This document shows, piece after piece, positions 46,743 to 57,942 of a stretch of DNA of 64,000 bases. The notes beneath the pieces were generated by a model that was given only the letters and a program-made list of their open reading frames with translations, was not told the origin of the DNA and did no database searches. The position numbers and the translations under genes are program-made. Origin of the DNA: Carettochelys insculpta (Eukaryota; Chordata; Testudines; Carettochelyidae); contig NC_134161.1 in assembly GCF_033958435.1 (NCBI RefSeq), positions 14,632,001 through 14,696,000 on the forward strand, given 5' to 3'. The first letter of the stretch is position 1; every line of letters begins with the position of its first letter.

Positions 46743-49598
46743 GTAAGCTGGGCGGCCGCTCGCCCCGGGCGTGGCGGGGGGTGAGTTTCCCGGCTGGACT
46801 CTTGCTCGTGGGGTCCGGGAGCCGTACTCTGGGCACTTCTCCCCGGCTCTGGCTGGGGCATTGCCCCGCGGGGCGGGCGTGATAGTTAAGTTCAGGGCTG
46901 GTGATCTGGGACCTCTGCCCTGGGTGCCTGCGGTTCATTTCGCTGCTGGATCTGTGCTGGGAGCTGTGTCGCCTACACACTCTGGGACCTCTGAGGGAGT
47001 TGTGGGAAGGCGGCCACAGAGGGAGAAGTGGCTGCTGGTCTCTAGCTTGGGAGGAGGGTTGCTTGGGGCCCGTGAGGCTCTTTTTGGGCAGAATCTAAGC
47101 TTCTTGCCCCCTGGGATTCACGAGAGCCGCCCCCCTCAGTGCCGTTGATTTTTGCAGCTGTTCTTTCCGTGGGTGGGAGACTGGGGGGTAAAATATTTGC
47201 CTTGCGAGTTTTGCAAAATGCGTGGGCTGAAACGGTGACCACCTCTCCCCTCCCCTTTGATCGTAAGGGGATCTGCTGCAGGCCACCTCTGCCCTTCCTC
47301 CTCGTTCCCAGGTACAAGAGTGAGGAGCTGTGGAACACATTTAGAGAAGATGGGACTAAGACACAAGGCTCTGATCTTGGATCAGTTTTAAGACTGTTTT
47401 ATTGCTGATGCAAATGCTATGCTCAGATAGTTTTTGTGGCTCTAGATGGTTTGGTATACGGAGCCAGGACTCTGGAGGGAGAGATTTGGGGATGGGGAAG
47501 CTCTGATCACTTTTACACAGAGAAACTGCCTCTCTCCAAATAGCAGAGCAATTTTTATTATCAAGGCAGCTCTAATGGGCTCACGCAAGATCCTGGAAAT
47601 AATCTGTGGCCCCAAATCTCAAGCCTAGCATGCAGGCCCATCAGCACAGACATGCTCAATATTTAAACCGGACTGCATTGCTGCGCCTACCTTTCCCTGG
47701 GCAGTTTGTGGGTGGGTGTGGGTACCGATGTTACCGTGAGAGAGAGTTTCAGTAACTTGTTTTGTTATTTATTGTTACCTGCTATGAGTTTAGCTGCTGC
47801 TCGCTGTGGTTAACACTTATGCTTCAGCCTCTGCCATAAAAAGGGCTTTTCTCATTCTAGCCTCATTTAACTTGCTTGCCTGTCCCCTAACACTAAAGCA
47901 ACTTCCATTTCAGCTTTAGCCTGGGAAACAGTCTGTAGTGTTAGCTGTCTTTAGTCATGAAAAGGCCTGCAGGGAAAACTTTTCCCACTAGGTTCAAGAC
48001 AGGTTAAACTCAGCTCCATTACTTCTCTTTGTAGTGGCAAGGTCTTCTCGTGATTGAAATTCATGTTTCTGGCCTTTGTAGAGTACCAGAGTAATAAATA
48101 AATAAATAAACCAGTTGGAGAGTTCTGCATTTCTTGGTCAGTTACAGAGTTTCTAGGAAATACAGTCCGGGCTCTGTTCCTGCCAGTTGTTGTGCTTTCA
48201 GGTTGCATGTGGGAAAACTAGTGACAGCTGACAGTAAAAATACAGGGGGCCAGTATGGTTTAGTGGTTAGCGTGCCGAGATAAACTACAAACTGGTATCA
48301 GATCAGCTTGCCTGCAGATAACTACAGTAAATCGATAGGTGCATAGGTTGCACAACATCACATGCAAGTGTAATGTGTTTGCCAGGCGCCCATCCAAATG
48401 CAAAACCTAGCTGTAGATGCTGCCTGATTTTTTCAAAGGCAATTTCAGCAGAAGTTTGCAGATGCTCAGTCCCTCTGGCAAGCAGGACAGTGCTGTGTAG
48501 AGCCCTGTTATGCTGGGATAGTGGGTACAGTTTAAAACAGGGAGCAAATCCCATTTTCAGAAAGAATTCAGGCACGTAAGGGGGTCAAAGTCTCATTGCA
48601 CTAGACTCCCAATGGCCAGAGTTTTAAAGGTATTTAAGCACTAACAGATACCGATAAGCACCTCTGGGATTTTCAAAACAGCGACAAACATCTAGTGTTG
48701 AAGGCACACAGTTACTTTGCAAGGCAAAGGCAGGGAGGTATGAGAGCAGAAGTTTCTGTTTTTACTTGGGGAGATTTGTATGGAGGATCTGGGGGGCAAG
48801 ATGAGAGATTCATTTTGTCTCTCTACTCATGTAAGGTGTTTGCTAACATTTAAACACCTCTTGGCATTAGCCTGTAAGTGACAGGTTTCTTTGCCATGTC
48901 AGAATGAGGGGGCACAGTTCTGCCCTGTCACACCCATTCAGTGGACGTGGACTTCATGGGGCTCCCTGGAGGTAAGGTGAGAGCAGAATTCTGCTCTGCT
49001 CTGGTTGGGTGGTGGTGTTTGGAGAGAGAACCATTGGTTTGAATAAGCTGAGTTTCTTTTCTGTACGTTAACAAGCCCATCAAAGTTTAAGCCTGATTCT
49101 TCCAGTGGATTGGAGGACTGCAGGCATTTTTTAAAAGTTGACCCAAAGTTCAATCTTTGGCTGGAAGAGCACTAAAAAAATGAGACGACTTCCTATCGCG
49201 TGTAGTTCCCGTTGCTTCTGTTTTGGTGGTTGTACTGCTCTTGTGAGCCAAAGTCACTGTTGTCCATTAGGAAGCTTAACCCTGTTTTCCCCTTAACTTT
49301 TTAAACAAAAGTTGAAGTGTTCCTACAGGTGGCTTGATGAATGCCAAGAGCCTGAGGCCGGTCTGGGCTGTTTTCCCTTGCAGCTGATGACTCTCTGTCT
49401 ATAGAAAATTAGGCTCCCCTATCCTTACCTACAAGGGATGGAGGTTCAGTGTCCCTGGCCCGTTCAGTCCTTTGTCTCCTTGAGACTTCCAGTGTTGTGT
49501 GATATGGACGTTTGCTTCCCTAGGAATGGATGAAGAGCTGCAGTGCCTTCGCCATAGGCTAACATGCCAGTGGTGCCAACTTTGGGTCACTCACTACT
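46743..49598. other. ETS1 intron 1 (p54), 5' part
   Basis: GC-rich near the donor, then ordinary intron sequence. An AAAT microsatellite sits at 48092-48110. I see no exon or large repeat. Confidence 0.5.
48092..48110. repeat. (TAAA)n microsatellite
   Basis: Short AAAT/TAAA repeat of about four to five units. Confidence 0.85.
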
Positions 49599-49693
49599 CA
49601 ACAAGGAAGAAGTGGGTCTGTCCCACGAAAGCTCACCACCTAATAAATTATTTTGTTAGTCTGTTAAGTGCTACTGGACTGCTTTTTTGTTTT
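49599..49693 (+). mobile_element. Retroposon copy with CCCACGAAAGCTC core
   Basis: Reads AAGAAGTGGGTCTGTCCCAC, GAAAGCTCACCACCTAATAA and TGCTACTGGACTGCTTTTTT, closely matching the arms of the hairpin at 17396-17934. Here it is a single, non-inverted copy. Confidence 0.88.
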
Positions 49694-50049
49694 GACTGAA
49701 CAAGGGAAAGATCCTGCCTTCTTTAGTCAGGCCCTGACCCTCCTCATCCTCCTGCTGCTCTGTTGTTTTTGTCGTCTGTGAGTCACCCTCTTATCTGCTG
49801 GCTTAATTGTATGCAGTGTCAATTGCTGCAGTCTTAGTTTATTTCAGTTTGGGGTATGCCAGGTGCCTGATGCTCTTGTAAAACAATGAAGATGCATGAG
49901 CTGGGCTAATAGCTAGGGAAAGCTCTTCTCATACTTTCCTTCTTCCTCCCCTGCTCTTGGAATAAAATTCTGCTGCCATCCACTCAGGGCCTGTTCAACC
50001 CACCTTAGATGGGACATGTAACGTACCCTGATGGCTTAAAAGAGAGGGT

Positions 50050-50356
50050 AGATTGTCTTGGATCTCTCGCTCGGCACCCTCAGGACCTGACCGGTGCCAG
50101 ATGAGAAAATTTGCTGGATGACAGGAGGTGAATATTATCTAGCACATTACCAACACTTCCACTGCTTACTGGGCTCTGAGAAGACAGTTGGGGTAAATTA
50201 CAGCTGAGAGCCAGGACTGGTGGCTGGAAACAAACTTGATGGGACCCTGGGAAACTTGGCCACTCCCATGACAAGTAGTTGTCCAACTAACTACAATCAT
50301 GACAGATTATGGAGTTTGCCAGAGAAGAGAGTGCTGGATTAGGGAGGTTCAACATG
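50050..50356. mobile_element. pogo/Tigger-like MITE (copy 3)
   Basis: Left terminus decayed (GATCTCTCGCTCGGCACC). Interior CAGGACCTGACCGGTGCCAG matches other copies, and the right end AGGGAGGTTCAACATG is followed by TA. Confidence 0.82.
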
Positions 50357-51089
50357 TACAGAAACTTTCCAGAGTATGACCTAATGCTCTTGCTGCCAGC
50401 ATGGATGTGTAAGATGAGAAGCTGAGGACTCCGATACCAGGGTGATGGGCATTTATATGCGAACCTAGATAGATAGACTGATTATTGCATTTTAGTTGGG
50501 TCATTAGAGTAATAATTGAATACCTGATTTGGTCTGGTTCAGTTCCAAATCTCTAACCAGCCTGCAGTTTGCCAGCTGTTGTTCAAAAGAGCGAATACAG
50601 CTTACCAGTTTTTGATGAAAAATAAAAGTGGTGTAATATCAAATATTGGTCAAGTCCACCTTAGGTAAGTCACTCTTATTGCTGCAGCTCTGCAAAAGCT
50701 GCCCTGGCTTCTGTAGTCAGACTAAGGAGCAACTTGGCAGCCCTGATGTGAAAGTGGGTGACCTGTGGCGGGGCACAGAAGTGCTGAGGGAGGAGATGGC
50801 TTCTCACTAATGAACTCTGGGACTTGTTGCCCTTGAGGGTTTTCCACGCATAATGGAGCAGCAAGACAATAGACTATTAAAATGGAGAGAGAGAAACGGG
50901 CCTGATCTCCTGCTGCTTTTCCCAGTTTGACATGGGTGGAATGCCATTGTGCTGAGTGGACTTGCTCATTATTTACACCAGGAGAAGAATCCGTCCCTTT
51001 GTGGTCAGCGTAACAAACTGTGTGGGAGTGCTATGATGACCTTATGTCCCATGCATATTCCTGAGCCCTCTCACCACGAATGAAGTGAA
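50357..51089. other. Intron DNA, no exon recognised
   Basis: No repeat family or exon was recognised. Confidence 0.4.
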
Positions 51090-51272
51090 CAGTCTTCTCT
51101 CTCATTTCCCTGTGCAGAATAAATTTTGTTTTGTGCTCCGAGGCTCACACAGATGTGCACCACCAATAGAAATGCACTCTGCCGGCTCTAGGTGGTTGTG
51201 TGCGCTCTGCTAATCAGCTGGGCTGCACCTGAATCTCTCCTGGGCAGCTGCCCAACCGCTCTGCTTACAGGG
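51090..51272 (+). mobile_element. hAT-like MITE, family A (copy 7)
   Basis: Contains GCAGAATAAATTTTGTTTTG, GATGTGCACCACCAATAGAA, TGCTAATCAGCTGGGCTGCA and TTACAGGGAA, in the order seen in copy 2. Termini are decayed and boundaries approximate. Confidence 0.8.
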
Positions 51273-52779
51273 AAGTGTGGCAGAGGGATGCGTTATTGCT
51301 ACTGGCTCATGCCTGGATGGCAGCTCTGTGATAGATTGTTATCTGGGAGAGCCCTTCTCCCAGTTGGTAGGATTGGGGTGAGATGGACTTAGGTTCTGAA
51401 GAAAGATTTCACCACCTTGCTGACTGCTAGGAAAGGGGAAGTGGTATACTTCTGTGTAATGCAGTGTCACTGCATGAGGTGGGGTTCTGATCCTCTGCAT
51501 TTGGACATAGGGCCAAGATGCTTCAAGTGGCTTAACTCTTCCCTTTCATTACTTACTGTCTGTTCTCCCCTCTTCACAGGCCACAGTAATCTGGGGACCT
51601 AGCCAAGTGATCCAGGGGCTTTCCAAATGAAGGAAATCCTCCTGCGAGTGCGTCTCTGCATTGCATGTCTATCGTGCCTACCCTGGCAGGATCTCAAAGT
51701 GTTTGTAAAAGATGAATGCCTGTGGTTGGAGCTGAGGGCTCTGATCCCCTTTCCCCAAGTGGGGAGGCTGAGGCGCAGCAAGGGGAAAGTGACTGGTGGC
51801 GCAGTGAGTCTGAGGCAGGGCTGGGAACAGACACAGTGACATCTCTGTTGCCTACAAGACCATTGTTGGTCCCTTGTAAAATGCAACGTTTACCCTGCTT
51901 TCTCCAGCTAGTGTAACAGGACTGACCACCTTCCCAAACACACCACCACTTGCAGGACCTGCCATGTGCACTCTGAGGTGACTGGCGAACCTGCAGGGCA
52001 GCCACATTCAAGGGGAACCATCCGATTGGCCTAAGAGGAGGAACACTGGCATTACTGTAGCTACTCCAGAAGGAAAAAGCTCTTCCTGAATTGCTTGTTA
52101 GGCTCTTTTTGCATCCACTCCTACAGCACTACAAGGCATGCAGGAGGGGGAAAGAGGGCATGAGGGGGCAGGTCATTGGTTCTGATCCAGCAGTGCACTG
52201 GCAGGACTTGGACATAGCCCTGAATCATAAGCACTGGCTGCTGAGATATTTCCTCCAGAGAACATCAGCAATAGAACCTGGGGGTGTCCCTTGGGAGAAG
52301 GCAATTTCTCAGATAGGTGCCGGGCGGTGGGAGGAAGGGAAGAGGGATAATAACTTTAGGAGAAGGGAGCCAACTTTCTTTTCCCACAGGGTGCTACCAG
52401 AGTCAGTCCTGGTTCCACATCACCCATTCGTCTCCTCCTTGGGCAGGGCCATGCCACCAGAGTGCTCCCTGGAGCCACAGCAGCCTCGGTTCCATGGCTT
52501 TGTTTCCTTATTGATGTTATGGGACCTTTTGTTTCTGTTTTTTTAACTCCAACGCACAACACCCGTACCGCTCGCCAGTGCTCAAGTGCAGCCGCTGGAG
52601 GGGATGAAGCCCTCTTGCTTATTCTGTGACTCTTCCCTTGTTATGCCGTGACATCATTATTTATATTCTAACCAGCAAATTTACATGGGATTTCTTGGGT
52701 CCTTAAGTCAATAACGAAGTGCGTGTTTCTGGAAAATTAAAGGAAAATGTTCATCTTTTATTTATATTGTATTTTTTCA

Positions 52780-53020
52780 AAAGCTGCCCCCCCTCTACCC
52801 CTTATCCTGAGCCTCTCCTCATCCCTCCACCCTGAACCCCGCCCCCCAGTCCTCTTCCCTGAGCCCTTACTCACCCCCCAACCCTTATTCCTGGACCCCA
52901 ATTCTCTGCCCGGAGTGCTTCCACACCCAGTCCCCTGCCCTGACTCCTGGTCCCCTCCACACACTCCCAAACCCCTTGCCCTGAGCCCCTTCTCCCCCAC
53001 AACCACTAGCTGTTCCCCTT
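52780..53020. repeat. C-rich low-complexity tract with degenerate CCCTGAGCCC units
   Basis: Loose repetition of CCCTGAGCCC, CCTGACTCC and CCCAACCC words on one strand, polypyrimidine-biased. Confidence 0.75.
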
Positions 53021-53296
53021 CCTGGCCCTGTGAGGCAGTGAGAGCAAAGTGTGTAGCTCGCCTGCCCCCTGTCCTCCATGGCCAGAGGGACGAATGCAGC
53101 AAGCTGTGTACTTTTCCCTTGCTCCATGACAACGAAGAAGGGGAACAGCAGGCAACAAATCTGGGTGTGTGAAAGCTTCCTTCCCCTCTCCCTCCAACAC
53201 ACAAACAGCCCCTTACCTTGCTTTAAGTTATGGTCAGAGGAAGCTGTATATCACACTTGGTGGTCTTAGTTCTTACTGTTTAGGAGGAGTTCTTGA

Positions 53297-53315
53297 ACAG
53301 ACAGACAGACAGACT
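53297..53315. repeat. (CAGA)n microsatellite
   Basis: About four to five CAGA units. Confidence 0.8.
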
Positions 53316-53439
53316 CACAGACAAACACTCTCAAATCTATAGTAGATAGTGCCTGAAGATCCTGACTGAGATGAGCTGCCCATTGTACTAGATGTGGTCC
53401 TTACACATTGTGAGAGACCGGCTTTGCCCTAAAGAACTT

Positions 53440-53570
53440 ACATGAAAACCAACAATTGGTGGGAAAAGAAACAGCGGCACAGAGAAGAGAAGGGACTTTC
53501 CTGAGGTCAAACAGCAGAGCCATGATTAGAACCACCTCCCCCCCCATGCACTGCATACTAGGCAACACTG
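53440..53570 (-). repeat. MIR/CORE-SINE-like element
   Basis: Reverse-strand MIR pattern: AACAGCGGCACAGAGAAGAG, TTTCCTGAGGTCAAACAGCA, GCCATGATTAGAACCACC. Confidence 0.65.
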
Positions 53571-53739
53571 CTCCTAATAAAAGTACAGGTGGATGATGGG
53601 ATTTACAAATGATTGGCAGGTGAAGGCATTGGCTCTGGTAGTCCATTGCAAATTGTCTTCTTATGGTACTGTGCAGATATGTAGCAACAGTGCTGGGTGG
53701 TGTCTTGTATTCTTCTGTAATAATAATTTAACACTCATT

Positions 53740-54450
53740 GGCTACGTCTACACGTGAAGCCTACATCGAAATAGCTTATTTCGATGTAGCAACATCGAAA
53801 TAGGCTATTTCGATGAATAACGTCTACACGTCCTCCAGGGCTGGCAATGTCGATGTTCAACTTCGACGTTGCGCGGCACCACATCGAAATAGGCGCTGCG
53901 AGGGAACGTCTACACGCCAAAGTAGCACACATCGAAATAAGGGTGCCAGGCACAGCTGCAGACAGGGTCACAGGGCGGACTCAACAGCAAGCCGCTCCCT
54001 TAAAGGGCCCCTCCCAGACACAGTTGCACTATACAACACAAGATCCACAGAGCCTACAACTGGTTGCAGACCCTGTGCCTGCAGCATGGATCCCCAGCTG
54101 CCGCAGCAGCAGCCAGAAGCCCTGGGCTAAGGGCTGCTGCCCACGGTGACCATAGAGCCCCGCAGGGGCTGGAGAGAGAGCATCTCTCAACCCCCCAGCT
54201 GATGGCCGCCATGGAGGACCCGGCAATTTCGACGTTGCGGGACGTGGATCGTCTACACGGTCCCTACTTCGACGTTGAACGTCCAAGTAGGGCGCTATTC
54301 CGATCCCCTCATGAGGTTAGCGACTTCGACGTGTCGCCGCCTAACGTCGAAGTTAACTTCGAAATAGCGCCCGACGCGTGTAGCTGCGACGGGCGCTATT
54401 TCGAAGTTAGTGCCGCTACTTCGAAGTAGCGTGCACGTGTAGACACAGCT
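53740..54450. mobile_element. CpG-rich hAT-like element (copy 1 of a close pair)
   Basis: Starts GGCTACGTCTACACGTG and ends CACGTGTAGACACAGCT. Both flanking zones are filled with TCGAAATAG, TTCGACGTT and CTTCGAAGTAGC palindromic words. The middle, about 53940-54230, is a different GC-rich sequence including CTCCCTTAAAGGGCCCCTCC and a 14-codon ATG frame. About 85-90% similar by eye to 55086-55777. Many CpGs remain, suggesting a fairly recent insertion. Confidence 0.85.
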
Positions 54451-55085
54451 ATTATAAATTGTCTATGGTGGTTTGTAGTGGCACGTGGCACAAGGGAAGT
54501 GTTTCACTATTGTCCACAAGAGAGACTACATAGGATCAGTTTTAACCCTCACCTAACCACAAAATGTGGTTTTGGGACTGGAAACAGGAAAGGTTTTCAA
54601 AGGTATTTAGGCGCCAAAACATGCAAATAGCATTTTAGTGGGGATTTTAAAAGTGCAAAGCAAGCAGGCCACCTGACTCCTGGGAGAGGGTTGCAATTTA
54701 TTTGACTGTAAAACATCTGTCTGCTGAGGGGAATGGCAGTGGAAAGGGCTGTAATGTAGAAAAAAAGTGAAGGGATATTTTTTCTTGATCTCTTTTCTTT
54801 CATTTAAAAAGTCACCGAGAATGATAGAGCAAATTTTTCTCTGTGGATGGAAAACAGAACAATATTTCCAATCAAGGGGTGCAAAGCTAATCTTTTCTTG
54901 CTCTTGCCATTGCTTCATCTCAGAGAATGCAGAGAATCATGCAAAACCCCAGTCAATTACAATGTAATTACATAGAGCATCCTTCAATTTGCCATGTCAT
55001 TTCTGTGTGCCGTAGATGGACATACCTTATAAAATGAAGGGAGAACAAAGTACAATTTTTGGTCTGTTGCTTCCCAGCTCTCTGA
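54451..55085. other. Spacer between the two CpG-rich elements
   Basis: AT-rich single-copy-looking intron sequence. The two elements are therefore not a simple tandem duplication of their flanks. Confidence 0.5.
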
Positions 55086-55777
55086 GGCTACGTCTACAAG
55101 TGCACGCTACATCAAAATAGCTTATTTCGATGTAGCGACTAGAATAACGTCTACACGTCCTCCAGGGCTGGCAACGTCAACGTTCAACTTCGACGTTGGG
55201 CAGCACCACATCGAAATAGGTGCTGTGAGGGAAAGTCTACACGCCAAAGTAGCACACATCGAAATAAGGGTGCCAGGAACAGCTGCAGACAGGGTCACAG
55301 GGCGGACTCAACAGCAAGCCGCTCCCTTAAAGGGCCCCTCCCAGACACAGTTGCACTAAACAACACAAGATCCACAGAGCCGACAACTGGTTGCAGACCC
55401 TGTGCATGCAGCATGGATCCCCAGCTGCAGCAGCAGCAGCCAGAAACCCTGGGCTAAGGGCTGCTGCCCACGGTGACCATAGATCCCCGCAGGGGCTGGA
55501 GAAAGAGCGTCTCTCAACCCCTCAGCTGATGGCCGCCATGGCGGCCCCCGCTATTTCGATGTTGCGGGACGCGGATCGTCTACACGGTCCCTACTTCGAC
55601 GTTCAACTTCGAAGTAGGGCGCTATTCCCATCCCCTCATGGGGTTAGCGACTTCGACGTCTCGCTGCCTAACGTCGATTTCAACTTCGAAATAGCGCCCA
55701 ACACGTGTAGCCGTGATGGGCGCTATTTCGAAGTTGGTGCCGCTACTTCGAAGTAGCGTGCACGTGTAGACGCGGCC
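55086..55777. mobile_element. CpG-rich hAT-like element (copy 2 of a close pair)
   Basis: Same orientation and structure as 53740-54450, starting GGCTACGTCTACAAGTG and ending CACGTGTAGACGCGGCC. The first hairpin block is shorter: the segment around the second ATCGAAATAGGC in copy 1 is absent here. The central GC-rich block is nearly identical. Confidence 0.85.
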
Positions 55778-55840
55778 TGAGAGAGAGAGGGAGAGAGCTT
55801 GGAGTCAAGTTTCATGCCATCCAGACAGTGAATGCTAGTA

Positions 55841-56060
55841 CAGGTTGAACCTAGTCTGAATGTCCAGAAACATCTGTAATTTGGAGTGATTTTGGATAGC
55901 TGGATAACCACTTTTCATGGGTGTGGCCAAGTTCCCCATGGTCCCATAAAGTTTGTTTACAGCCACCAGTCCTGGCTGTCAGTGTTCTGTGTTGTTATTT
56001 AGCTGTTATTTACTCCTAAATATCTTCTAAGAGCCCAGTAAGCAGTGAAAGAATTGGTGT
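55841..56060. mobile_element. pogo/Tigger-like MITE (copy 4, right-truncated)
   Basis: Starts CAGGTTGAACCTAGTCTGAA after TA and shares the internal GTTTACAGCCACCAGTCCTG and AGAGCCCAGTAAGCAG. The right terminus is missing. Confidence 0.82.
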
Positions 56061-57626
56061 AGGGGAGTGAAGTGGTTGGAGAGAGGAACAGGGTATTGCA
56101 ACACAGGTGATTTTTCACTTCTGTTTTTGAGCGGGGTCAGCCCAAACGACTGGGAGAGAGGTGTGTCTCCTTGTGTGCTGTCAGGTGGCAGCCATGCCTG
56201 GTTGGCAAGTTACCTGATGTCCTCAGAGACAGGTGCTGAATCTGTGAATGGCACACATCTGGGAAATTCTCTGCCCCTTGGCTGCACACATTAACTAGCC
56301 CCAGTGTCAGGGAGCAGCCACTCAAGGCAGCTTCTAGAACCAGGGCACCCATGGAAGTCAATAGCAGGGTTCCCGCTGACTTGAATGGGCATTGGAGCCT
56401 TTCATTCCACTGTGAAGTTCATCAGTGCATCTACACCCCCTCAATGGCTTCCCTTATGCCTTCCCAGTTCGCTACAAAACAGCAGCATCCCGCAGCTCTT
56501 TGCATTGCCCAGGGCCGGATCCCGTGCCCATTGACACCAACAGGGGTTTACCTGGTGATCGAGCTGTATTATTGTCATCAGCTTTCTTTCTGAGGCCCAG
56601 TCCTGCAATGAGCAGTGTGTGAGCCTCCCATGTGGAGCCCTGACAAAGTCAGCGGAGCTGCTCTTGGACGCAGGGTGCTGTTTGCGCCGACCTGGTGCCA
56701 GGACCAGTTCCTGATGCTCCAGATTTCCATCGCGTGCCCAGCAAGGCCAGATTCACTCTTGGTGCAAAACAGTATAGCTCTACTGGCACCGGTGGGACTC
56801 TGTGGATTTCCCCACCACTTGGGATCTGGCGCTGTATCTCAGCCCCTTCGTTCCTATTCTGTGACTAAGCTGCTATCTGCCCTGTGTGAGTGTGTGGGTT
56901 TTTTTCACTGTGTAGTTTATAATCGTCCAAATAGATACGGAGAGAAGTTTGTTTGCCGTGCTGGCCAAGCAGACTCCAGTTTTGCTGGCATCGGGCCATG
57001 CTTACATCCACAGTCAAAATATTGCTGGTGAAACAATAAATATTTATTGATTCTTCAGTAAGCGCCTACGTTTTTCCCAGGTGCAGTGGAATTTTTGGGC
57101 ACTGCTCAAGTTCCAGTGAAGCTGAGTTTCTGATGAGCAAACCTCTCTGGGTTTTTCTAGGCTTTATTTCTGGCTCTGCTTATTGCAAAACTATGATCTG
57201 ACTTCGCTGCTCCCAGTGATACCAGCTGTATGTTATTGTTGGATACCCTGGGAGCCGTTATTGCTCTCCTGCGTGAGATGATGCATTTGGTATTGCCTCG
57301 CTGCTGTGTTTATAGCCGTTTCTCAACTGGTGCAAATCCACAGCAATTTTATTCTGGTGATTGCTGCTAGCTGGGCTTGCAAACAAATGGGGAGAATTCG
57401 GAACCCAACTCTGCAGACAGTTAAACACATGGCACTTTGCTCGAGAGAGTAACTGCTCTATAGAAGGAAAACAGAGTTCATAATCTGGCCCTAGTAGGTT
57501 GGTGCGGAGCTAGTCTACGGAAACTAAGCCACTCCACACTGGACAGGAAAAGATGGAAGGAAATAGTATCAATCTCCAAAGGGCTCTGAGCCTGTGGTTG
57601 TTGTTAATGATGATGAGAGAGATATG
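56061..57626. other. Intron DNA, no exon recognised
   Basis: The segment 57020-57400 looks single-copy. No exon or repeat was recognised. Confidence 0.4.
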
Positions 57627-57942
57627 CAGGTTGAACCTCTCTAATTGGGAACATTCTCTCATCCATAATCCGGCATGATTTTCGTTAGCTGGAGGACCAC
57701 TTATTATGGGAGTGGCCAAGTTTCCCATGGCCCCCTAAAGTTTGTTTCCAGCCACCAGTTCTGGTTCATAGTGTTCTGTAGTGTTTAGCTGTAATTTACC
57801 CCTTAATGTCTTCTCAGAGCCCAGTAAGCAGGGGTAGTGTTGGTAATGTTGCTCGACAATACTGACCTCCTGTTGTCCAGCAAATTCTCTCGTCCAGCAC
57901 CAGTCCGGTCCTGAGGGTGCTGGACAAGAGAGGTTCAATCTG
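57627..57942. mobile_element. pogo/Tigger-like MITE (copy 5)
   Basis: Starts CAGGTTGAACCTCTCTAATT and ends AGAGAGGTTCAATCTG. Flanking dinucleotides are TG on both sides. Relative to copies 1-3 the interior is in the opposite orientation. Confidence 0.87.

Larger units (their letters stand above)
45950..46870 (+). promoter_or_regulatory. ETS1: CpG island and ETS1 p54 promoter region
   Basis: The sequence becomes strongly GC- and CpG-rich from about 45950, peaks over 46100-46660 and fades after exon 1. No TATA box is visible near the likely start region. No ATG occurs between about 46321 and the initiation codon at 46661, so the 5' leader has no upstream ORF start. It contains a GGGAA repeat and a CTCF core motif listed separately. 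A TATA-less, GC-rich promoter fits the ETS1 promoters I know of. The exact transcription start cannot be read from sequence. The long reverse frames here (up to 203 codons) are composition artefacts. Confidence 0.85.
51273..53439. other. Intron DNA, no exon recognised
   Basis: Contains the C-rich low-complexity tract at 52780-53020 and a short CAGA repeat at 53297-53315. The 141-148-codon frames across the C-rich tract are composition effects. Confidence 0.45.

Noticed and set aside
46625..46882. An upstream extension of the p54 frame starting at a GTG
   Set aside because: The known ETS1 start is the ATG at 46661 in good context, and the extension has no ATG. The 3' part of this frame reads through the splice donor into intron.
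46250..46980. Long reverse-strand open frames (up to 203 codons) across the ETS1 CpG island
   Set aside because: GC-rich DNA has few stop codons. The residues are Pro/Arg/Ala-rich with no domain, and they overlap the promoter and exon 1.
52747..53204. 141- to 148-codon frames on both strands
   Set aside because: They cross a C-rich low-complexity tract; the Pro/Gly-rich residues are a composition artefact.
53940..54230. The 14-codon ATG frame MDPQLPQQQPEALG in the CpG-rich element as a gene
   Set aside because: Too short, and the frame is preserved only as part of a near-identical repeat pair; no evidence of translation.
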